From Athripsodes cinereus (Eukaryota; Arthropoda; Insecta; Trichoptera; Leptoceridae): a stretch of DNA of 64,000 nucleotides. Of the stretch, positions 56,513 to 64,000 are shown piece after piece. The position numbers and the translations under genes are program-made. Within the stretch, counting starts at the first letter, position 1; each line of letters opens with the position of its first letter. The stretch is from the NCBI GenBank assembly GCA_947579605.1, contig OX388325.1, positions 11,527,572 through 11,591,571 on the forward strand, read 5' to 3'. A model generated the notes under the pieces. It saw nothing but the letters and a program-made list of their open reading frames with translations, was not told the origin of the DNA and searched no databases.

Positions 56513-59500
56513 ATCTGTAAATTTAACATTTCTTCAATGGAATGCCAGGTCGGCAGTGAGCAATAGAGATGACATACTTTATTTGCTTAAGTCCCAGAAT
56601 ATCGATATTGCAGCCATCTCTGAAACTTGGTATTCCTCTGATTCTTTTGCTTCATTCCCTGGATATTCTATTATTAGAGAAGATCGTAGTGATGGATATG
56701 GCGGTACAGCTCTTTTAATTAAAAAAAATCTCCCTTATGATACAGTTCTGCTTCCCAGTAACGATAATGTACAAATTGTAGCAGCAAAAGTACTCGATAT
56801 ATCTGTAGTGTCTGTATATATACCTCCCAGAAAGGTTATGGGAGTAGCCTTTTGGAACGATATTATATCGAAATTATCAAAATCTTTTTTAATTTTGGGG
56901 GATTTCAATGCATGGTCACCTAGTTGGGGATGCATTACTTCAAATGCAGCGGGAAGAGAAATATTGGACGTAGTAGATGCCCATAACCTATGTTTTCTTA
57001 ACTCTGGAGAACCGACACGTATATCCCTTCCTAATCAAAATCAAAATGCTGTAGACTTGACAATCTGTACTCCAGACATTGGATCCATGGCCGTGTGGTC
57101 AGTCATAGAGGATGCGTTTTCTAGCGACCACTTCCCAATAAAAATATCAATCATTAATAATGTTAAGACATGTAGTAAGAGAAAAAGAGAGGGTAAGTAC
57201 CGGGTTAAAGGGGCAAATTGGAAATCGTTTCAATGTTCAATAGTTCAGAGTGTTAACTCCCAGCCATTCGAGAATGCATTTGGACAGGTAAATATGGTTG
57301 CAGAAGAAATAAAAAAATTGGTGTATCGAGCAGCAAACTCGACAATACCTAAAACTTTCCCAAAATCACATTATAAATATTCTCCACCCTGGTGGGATGA
57401 TGAATGCCGTGACATGGTCAAAAAAAGATCACAAACCATAAAATCTTATAAAAAAAATATGTCACAAGAAAACTTCCTAGAAGTGCGCAAGATACAAGCC
57501 TTAACCAAAAAACTTCTGAGGCGTAAAAAACGTCAAGGATGGCAGAAATTCTGTTCTGATCTCTCCCCTGAAACTCCTTCTGGCGAAGTTTGGGATTCAA
57601 TCCGTAGATTTAGAGGAGTATATTCCCCAAAGTTAAATAATTCCAAATGTATCGCATGGGTTGAAGGATTTGTGGAAAACATAGCACCAGTATACGTTCC
57701 TCATTCTCTAGAGATTCAAAAAACTGCTGCTCTGAATGATCGGCACTCGGACTGTTTTCTCTCGGCTGACTTTTCGGGTGAGGAACTTTCCTCGGCAATT
57801 AATTCTGTCGGGGACTCCTCTCCGGGACACGATCGGATCCCATATGCTTTTTTCCGAAATTTCCCTAAAGCCCTTCTTCAGATGATTCTAAGGTTGTATA
57901 ACCTAATTCTAGGAACTGGTGAAGTCCCAGACTCCTGGAAACTCCAGATTGTAATCCCTATCCATAAACCAGGTAAAGATATATCCCTGGGAAAATCATA
58001 TAGACCGATTGCAATGTCCAGTTGCTTCCTTAAAATCTTGGAATTAATGTTAAAGTGTAGGGTGGAATGGTTTCTTGAAAATAATGTACTTTTTCCATCT
58101 GGCCAAATAGGCTTTCGAAAGGGTAAGGGTTGTATTGACAACCTAGGGATTTTAATTACCGACTTACAAATTGCGAAATCGAATAAACTTGAAACGGTGG
58201 CCGCATTCTTGGATGTAAGTAGTGCGTACGATAATGTTTTACTCCCTCTGTTGTATGATAAGATGTCTGCCTTGGGTATCCCAGATATACTTTGCCGTCT
58301 TATATTCAACATCATGTGCGAAAGAACAGTACTCATAGAAACACCCTGTCGAGATATAATGAGGCGAGTCTACAAGGGTCTCCCACAGGGGTCTGTCTTG
58401 AGCCCAATTCTCTTTAATATTTACACTATGGATTTACACTCTGTGATAGATACTAATTGTTCCATGTTACAATATGCCGATGATTTTGTGGTGTACTGTT
58501 CTCAGAAGTCTCATTCTAAGGCATCTAATACACTACAAGGGTCCTTAACTAAAATGAATAGTTGGTTTCATTTGCACGGATTTGACATCGCCCCATCTAA
58601 GAGTAGAATAATATGTTTTTCAAACAGGCATGCCACTCCTGATATTGCGGTTAGTATAGGCGATCAAGCGATTCCAGTAACTGATTCAATAGTATTTTTG
58701 GGAATGACACTCCACAGAAAGTTGTCATGGAACCTACATATAGAGGGCATCAAAGCAAAATGTGAAAAAAATATTAACATACTTAGAGCGGTTTCACGTG
58801 TCTGGTGGGGATCTCATCCCGCCTCAATGAGAATGTTGTACATAGCGCTTATTCGAAGTGTTCTCGATTATGGTTGCTTTCTGTTAGAACCCCTGCCTAA
58901 CTTTCTTAAAATAAAACTTGACAGAATTCAATCTCAATGCATGAGACTTATATTGGGTGCGATGAGATCTTCACCCATAAATGCCCTCCAAGTGGAGAGT
59001 GCCGAGATTCCACTTTTTATTCGACGTAAATATCTAGCATTGAAGTTTCTCATTAAAAAAATTAATCAGAGCAACCACCCCATTTTTTACAAATTACAAT
59101 TATTGAGAGATAGGTGCTTAGTAGATCGCTCTTGGAGAACAAAAATTTATCCACTATTGGTCTCATCCTGGGAATATTTAACCAATAAATTTTCAGATTC
59201 ATTATCTCCAAACCTTCCCATATTTTCGATCCCTTTTGCTGCAGTTGTCCATTTCCCAAACGTTATTCAGTCAATTGGTATTGACAAATCATTTTCCAAC
59301 TTAATGCCACACGCAGTGAACAAATTATTTGCGCAAAAAGTCCAAGAGAGATGGCCCTCAGCTATCTTGGCATTTACTGATGGCTCGAAAACTCCTAATG
59401 GGGATACTGGCGCAGCTTTTTGCATCCCATCATTGAATCTGGAAAGGAGTTTCCAACTTCATCCTTTATCCTCGGTTTTCACCGCTGAGTGTGTAGCACT

Positions 59501-60224
59501 CCGAGAGGCCCTGGTATACATCGTCTCCAATAAAATTACTCCTACTGTAATATTTTCAGATTCTAAAAGCCTCATGGACAAATTAACATCTCCTGTCAAA
59601 AATTCGATAAACGATAACTTGGTTTGCGACATCAGAAAACTACTGCATATTGCGTCATTGAGAAATACTGAAATTACATTGGTATGGATACCATCCCATG
59701 TAGGTATATATGTCAATGAGTTAGCTGATAACTTGGCCAAAAAAGGCTGCTCATGTGGTATTGTTCCCGGTTGCTTCGTCTTACCAATGGGTGATATCCT
59801 CAATACTATAAAACCGTTGGTGATGAATGAATGGAAGGAGAGTTATATAAGTACCACCACGGGATCCCACTATAAATCTATCCAAACTGATATTCAAACC
59901 ATCCCGTGGTTCTGTATCACAAAAATGTCAAAAGTCAAAACCTCTCTCCTTTGTAGACTGAGAATTGGACACTGCACGGTTGCATCTCATTTGTCTAGAA
60001 TTCACGTAGTGGAATCTCCACTGTGTGGGTGTGAACAGCAGGATGAGACAATAGACCATGTAATATTTAACTGCCCCCTACTACCAAGTGAGGATCTTAT
60101 TAGGGACTTAAGGAGACTACGGGTGCCTTTTCCTACAAGTGTTGTGTGTCTCCTATCAATGAATGATTATAAGATAAACAATTGTATACTTAACCATTTA
60201 ATAAAACATGATAAAATGTTGTGA
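56490..60224 (+). CDS. LINE ORF2: endonuclease / reverse transcriptase / RNase H polyprotein
   Basis: A 1244-residue intact ORF starting MANKTLIKSVNLTFLQWNAR. The APE-type endonuclease (about 10-235) keeps the QWNAR start, ISETW, a GDFNAWSPSWG box near residue 138 and SDHFPI. The RT has SPGHDRIPY, VIPIHKPGKD..SYRPIAMSS, AAFLDVSSAYDNV, GLPQGSVLSPILFNIY and the catalytic YADD near residue 662. The RNase H has FTDGSK (about 964), AECVALREAL, FSDSKSL (about 1024) and WIPSHVGI..NELADNLAK. The end has a C-C---H---C cluster (LCGCEQQDETIDHVIFNCPL). It would nick DNA, prime cDNA synthesis and remove RNA. I see no inactivating change. Confidence 0.93.
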   Translation: MANKTLIKSVNLTFLQWNARSAVSNRDDILYLLKSQNIDIAAISETWYSSDSFASFPGYSIIREDRSDGYGGTALLIKKNLPYDTVLLPSNDNVQIVAAKVLDISVVSVYIPPRKVMGVAFWNDIISKLSKSFLILGDFNAWSPSWGCITSNAAGREILDVVDAHNLCFLNSGEPTRISLPNQNQNAVDLTICTPDIGSMAVWSVIEDAFSSDHFPIKISIINNVKTCSKRKREGKYRVKGANWKSFQCSIVQSVNSQPFENAFGQVNMVAEEIKKLVYRAANSTIPKTFPKSHYKYSPPWWDDECRDMVKKRSQTIKSYKKNMSQENFLEVRKIQALTKKLLRRKKRQGWQKFCSDLSPETPSGEVWDSIRRFRGVYSPKLNNSKCIAWVEGFVENIAPVYVPHSLEIQKTAALNDRHSDCFLSADFSGEELSSAINSVGDSSPGHDRIPYAFFRNFPKALLQMILRLYNLILGTGEVPDSWKLQIVIPIHKPGKDISLGKSYRPIAMSSCFLKILELMLKCRVEWFLENNVLFPSGQIGFRKGKGCIDNLGILITDLQIAKSNKLETVAAFLDVSSAYDNVLLPLLYDKMSALGIPDILCRLIFNIMCERTVLIETPCRDIMRRVYKGLPQGSVLSPILFNIYTMDLHSVIDTNCSMLQYADDFVVYCSQKSHSKASNTLQGSLTKMNSWFHLHGFDIAPSKSRIICFSNRHATPDIAVSIGDQAIPVTDSIVFLGMTLHRKLSWNLHIEGIKAKCEKNINILRAVSRVWWGSHPASMRMLYIALIRSVLDYGCFLLEPLPNFLKIKLDRIQSQCMRLILGAMRSSPINALQVESAEIPLFIRRKYLALKFLIKKINQSNHPIFYKLQLLRDRCLVDRSWRTKIYPLLVSSWEYLTNKFSDSLSPNLPIFSIPFAAVVHFPNVIQSIGIDKSFSNLMPHAVNKLFAQKVQERWPSAILAFTDGSKTPNGDTGAAFCIPSLNLERSFQLHPLSSVFTAECVALREALVYIVSNKITPTVIFSDSKSLMDKLTSPVKNSINDNLVCDIRKLLHIASLRNTEITLVWIPSHVGIYVNELADNLAKKGCSCGIVPGCFVLPMGDILNTIKPLVMNEWKESYISTTTGSHYKSIQTDIQTIPWFCITKMSKVKTSLLCRLRIGHCTVASHLSRIHVVESPLCGCEQQDETIDHVIFNCPLLPSEDLIRDLRRLRVPFPTSVVCLLSMNDYKINNCILNHLIKHDKML

Positions 60225-60729
60225 GTGGATTATTTTATATATTCCAATCATCAGAAATTAAAATTAATTTAAAATTAATTAACCAAATTATTTTTAATAA
60301 TTTATTGGTTGTATTATATTGAACCACCCTACTTGTATTATAGTGGATCGGTACCTACCTAATTATGTTGTCTTGTGTTTTGTTCATTGTTCGATAACGA
60401 TAATTTTGCAACAATATTCCCTCGCTCTGTGCGTGGGGAGAGGGTAGTGTAACTATTTTGCTTCTTTCGTAGTATGTGTACGGTGATGTATTTGATGTTT
60501 GTATAATATTAGTACCAAATCAAGTAATATACGGCTGATAAAAAACAAGTTTGTAATGAAGTATTTTTGTGGATTGATACACACCGTTTTGTTAATGGCA
60601 GCATCACTCAAATATTGGGTGCAATGCCGGAAAGAGAGAGAGAGAGAGAGAACTTAATTTTCCCATTTATTTATTTATTAAACCGACAGCTTTGTCTCGC
60701 ACCCCTGGTTAAGAACCACTTTTGTAAGT

Positions 60730-61734
60730 TGTATTACCCATATGATGATGTTATGCTTCTGAATCCAGTATTCCAGACCTGGAAATATTTAAGGTGCAGT
60801 TTGTAGCATTTTTTTTTTATCCAGAACTAAAATTCAACAGTTTTTTTGTATAATAATAACAGTACAACCTATGTATATTTTTCCAAATTACAATATTGCA
60901 GTACCTACCTATTGTCATGGTTCCGACTTTTCACAAATGAAAAACTCATGGAAACCATATTGACCACGTGATAATTTATTAAATTCCTAATCTTGACGAA
61001 TAAATAAAGACGAATTTTAATTCGATTTGGAAGTACGGAAACTAAAGAATCAAGATTATCCACTCTATGCGAAGAAATAAATTTCTTTTCGCCATTTCGT
61101 CTTTATAATATTTAGATTCACATTCATATCAACCACCTACTTAGCCCTAGAACCATGATAATAATAATACTCGAACATAGTGTGTTATGTAGAGATATTA
61201 TATCTACATAATATATACCTAATAATATATGTATATCCAACCATTTACCTAAGTCACCTTACACCTCGTGTCATTAAAATATAAATATTTCTAATACGTA
61301 TAGTGACATAACCCGTCAAAAAACGACTGATGAAATTTTAATAAATTTTATTTATATTAAAAGATACGTTTTCGGGCACTATATGAGATGGTAGGCCCCA
61401 CTATTATCAAATGTGAGATTTCATAGAAAAAGTAATATTCACAAAATTATTGCCATATGTAGAATTATTTTTTGGTCACCACGTTAATTTATTTTTGGGC
61501 ACCAAGTTTTTCGACACCGGTAAAGTTTACATTCGACTTAGATTTTAGTTTTGCCGGCAAAAATAAAATAAACCCGGCAAAAATAAAATCTAATTCGAAT
61601 ACAAATTTCCTAAAATTTATATTCCAGGTAGATTTTATTTTTGCCTAAAATCTACTTCGTAATTACATCTACTTCGAATAAAAAATTTCCAAAGTTTATA
61701 TTTGATATTTGAATTAGATTTTATTTTTGTACAT
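60730..61734. other. Intergenic
   Basis: AT-rich. Phrases 'gattttatttttg' and 'ccggcaaaaataaaat' recur at 61555-61735, suggesting an unresolved repeat. No gene recognised. Confidence 0.4.
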
Positions 61735-61872
61735 CTTTAATTCAGCGATGAGGTTTGCCACCCATCCTGAATGTCTTGATTTTATATTGGCACGAAGAGG
61801 ACAGCTTGCATGTTTCATACATGCGGCTGGTCTGCTAGCTACCCCACTTGTGGGATATGCCGTGATGGTAAA
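61735..61872 (+). repeat. Dispersed LINE/SINE-tail repeat, copy 5 (fullest)
   Basis: It runs from 'tttaattcagcgatgaggtt' to 'gccgtgatggtaaag'. The frame reads NSAMRFATHPECLDFILAR, GQLACFIHAAGLLATPLVGY, AVMV. It is nearly identical to copy 3 on the other strand at 52534-52680. Confidence 0.7.
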
Positions 61873-63411
61873 GCATAGCAAAGCGTATTTTATTTTTGCA
61901 AATAAAATAGAAAAATAATATTTTGCTTAAAAATGAAAATAATACTATTGTAGCAACAATTTTCCTCCATAGAAAACTATATTTGACAGATATCTGACAT
62001 TGGGGCCTACCATCTCAATGAGTTCCCGTTTTCGGACCCTTTTACGTTGTGTATACAATTAACAAAAGAAAATTTATATATATTTGGATATAAAATAATA
62101 ATTTGTATCCAAAACACATTTATACATATTCTTGTGACAGTCAAAATAAAATTTCTGTTGTGTATAAAGGTTAGTCATAATAATTTTATCTTTTATATCC
62201 GACACTAGCGGATATAAAAACTTACCTAAGTACTTTCTCCGTGCTGAAAATTCACAAAAGAAAACATGATACATATTCAGTAATTAATATCAAATAGGTA
62301 TTTCACACACAACAGAATTCAGATTAGAAATAGTCAATGAATATAATTTCGTAAAATTTTAGCCCAACGTTATTAAAGGATTTATTTCTAAAACTATATT
62401 ACAAGCTAGTCTGTGAATGCATTTTTATATACGCACTTATATGGTTTTATACATAACATACTTTTTCATGAAATATCAGAGGCGTATTCAGTTTTATCAA
62501 TTTGAAACCCAAATTTAACAAAATTCAAACATTGACTATTTTTGTTAATTTAACAATAAAATCTTGTTTTGTTAGCGAGAAAAGGCTCCAACACTCGCCT
62601 TTTCCGATCTGAACCGACCTACATTCACTATTGTCCAGTCTCATTAGTATACCAATATGATAAATTAAGAGAATATAATAAATATAAATATATTCATGCA
62701 AATTTATATACTGAGAATAATTATAACATAATTTCAGCGGGGTCTGCTTGGTATTTCAACCTTGATAACCAGGATGAGTTCAATCGACAGACGTAATCTT
62801 TTCTCGCTTGGGTAATTTGGTATCCTTTGCCAAATCTTGTGAGTGGGGCTTTTAGGAAGTTTATTTATAATAACATAATAAAAGATATTTACATATAAAT
62901 AAATATGAGTAAAAATTCATGCTCATATTAGAATTTAAAATATCAGACAATAAAATAAATAAATGATCCTGAGTACGGACTCAGTAACATTTATTTATTT
63001 TATTGATGATACTTGATAATATGAACCCTGTTCATATTATCAAGTAATTTCTATAAATTTAATTTGTAACTAATATCAGTTATTCAAATTTTATTAATTG
63101 TGGAAAATAAAATAATTAACAAGATCGGTCTCATAACATATTAATTAAAATAATAAAACAAATAAACTTATCAAATCCTTAGTTTCGTCTCTGCAACTAT
63201 CTCACTGTACGACACATCTCATAATATTTATAAGGAAAATCATTAAATACTGATAGAAAAGAAAATTTTCTTTCATTCACACATTCACTTATTTCTCGTT
63301 AAATTTAATTTAAGTTGAAATAATATTTTATAAAAGTTTTGATATTTAAATGAAAACCAATGATGTAACGTAAACAAAAAATGATCCGTTTCAAAACTGT
63401 CCACCAACTGC
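61873..63411. other. Intergenic
   Basis: AT-rich. A short inverse pair 'acttgataatatgaaccctg' / 'ttcatattatcaagt' lies at 63008-63043 (small hairpin). No gene recognised. Confidence 0.45.
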
Positions 63412-63660
63412 CAGTGTGACCAGATTTTATTTTCAAAAACTACTAAATGGGGAAGTCAAAAACTACCAAAAACTACTAAAATGTTAAACCAAGTTTTCGC
63501 ATTTATTCTGGAAGAAAACCGAGAAGTTTTTGAAATATTTCAAACTCCTATACCATCTCGAAAATTTAGCGACAGGGAGGTAGAAATGCAGGGGGTTCAT
63601 CGGAACCAACAAAATTTTGAAACTGATCTATTAGAAAAAAAAGTTTGGGAACCTCTTCAC
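63412..63660. mobile_element. Mosaic MITE: ends of two different families around the shared core
   Basis: The left end CAGTGTGACCAGATTT matches the element at 2102, whereas the right end 'aaagtttgggaacctct' matches the element at 27499-27875. The core 'aaaccgagaagtttttgaaa' / 'actcctatacc' lies between. Confidence 0.6.
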
Positions 63661-63918
63661 TATACGATGACACACTTGGACAATTACGGGAGTTTATAAA
63701 GAGATTTAAAATAATATTATTATTATTCATTGATTCATCAGCTGTACGAAGTTCGCTGGGTCAGCTAGTAAATAAATAAATACTGTACAACACTACAGTG
63801 AAATGTGCAGTGGGGGAGTTTATCTCAATATTGTAATATATTAAAAACAAACTATTTTCTACTTTGTATATTACCAGTTCATTACTTTTATCTGTTTTCA
63901 CACTTTTCTAACTTTCAG

Positions 63919-63969
63919 GAAACCCAGCCAATGTAATGGAGCAGACCAGATCACAGGAATATTCCAAAG
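63919..63969 (+). other. Exon-like block at the right edge
   Basis: The acceptor is 'ctaactttcag' and the donor is gtactt. Two frames are open (for example NPANVMEQTRSQEYSK). It could belong to a gene continuing beyond the window. Weak. Confidence 0.2.
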
Positions 63970-64000
63970 GTACTTCAGCCAGCACAGCAGGTTCATTCTA

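Larger units (their letters stand above)
54948..60650 (+). mobile_element. Full-length I-clade-type LINE with 14-bp TSD
   Basis: A perfect AACTTAATTTTCCC duplication (54934-54947, 60651-60664) encloses 5703 bases. These comprise a 5' UTR of about 250 bases, ORF1, ORF2, a 3' UTR of about 400 bases and a GA-dinucleotide tail. Both ORFs are unbroken and the TSD is perfect, so insertion is recent. The RNase H domain after the RT places it near the I clade. Confidence 0.93.
54618..60721. mobile_element. hAT-like MITE with 8-bp TSD, carrying a full-length LINE
   Basis: The ends read CAGTGGTTCTTAAC and, inverted, AAGTGGTTCTTAACC. TTGTAAGT flanks both sides (54610-54617, 60722-60729). Without the LINE the element would be about 387 bases. 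Subterminal phrases resemble common animal hAT MITEs ('gcacccc'). Confidence 0.88.

Overview
The window looks like nuclear DNA of an insect, probably a moth or butterfly, although the order cannot be proved from sequence alone. It is AT-rich, genes are split by short GT-AG introns, and non-LTR retroelements and short terminal-inverted-repeat (TIR) elements fill most of the space. Few host genes are visible: (1) the last seven coding exons of a y+L/LAT-type (SLC7) amino acid transporter on the + strand (484-8894), with its 5' part outside the window; (2) an intact single-exon DUF4602 (C1orf131-like) ribosome-biogenesis protein on the - strand (28879-29382); (3) a 14-finger C2H2 zinc-finger ORF (33962-35527) followed by a decayed tail of frameshifted fingers; (4) a THAP-domain ORF on the - strand (42714-43103) interrupted by one in-frame UAG. 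A few exon-like blocks near 54.0-54.5 kb and at the right edge may belong to an unrecognised transcript.

Everything else I can interpret is mobile DNA, often with target-site duplications (TSDs) readable by eye. The transporter introns carry hAT-like and Harbinger-like MITEs, tRNA-derived SINEs, a Penelope-like fragment with part of its GIY-YIG domain, and a 50-bp minisatellite. From 9 to 23 kb there is no recognisable gene, only MITEs, a SINE and LINE relics. From 23 to 28 kb lie a Harbinger-like element hit by retroelement fragments and a LINE inserted into one arm of a 236-bp palindrome. From 30 to 34 kb are a decayed LINE, a 108-bp tandem repeat and two neighbouring hAT elements, one keeping a BED-finger exon. 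From 36 to 52 kb are RTE/CR1-type LINE fragments, two TTAA-flanked elements, a degraded - strand LINE split by a TSD-less 'Spy-like' element and by a 2.3-kb non-coding LTR element, and a pogo-like MITE.

The most complete mobile element is a full-length I-clade-type LINE (54948-60650) with an intact gag-like ORF1 and an intact endonuclease/RT/RNase H ORF2. It is flanked by a 14-bp TSD inside a hAT-like MITE that has its own 8-bp TSD. The two ORFs overlap by 23 nt, and the proteins would act together as an RNP for target-primed reverse transcription.

I found no CRISPR array, operon or new defence-type gene system. The interesting content is structural: several insertions whose pre-insertion sequence can be rebuilt from the window itself, MITE families with different ends sharing one core, and arrays amplified after a frameshift.
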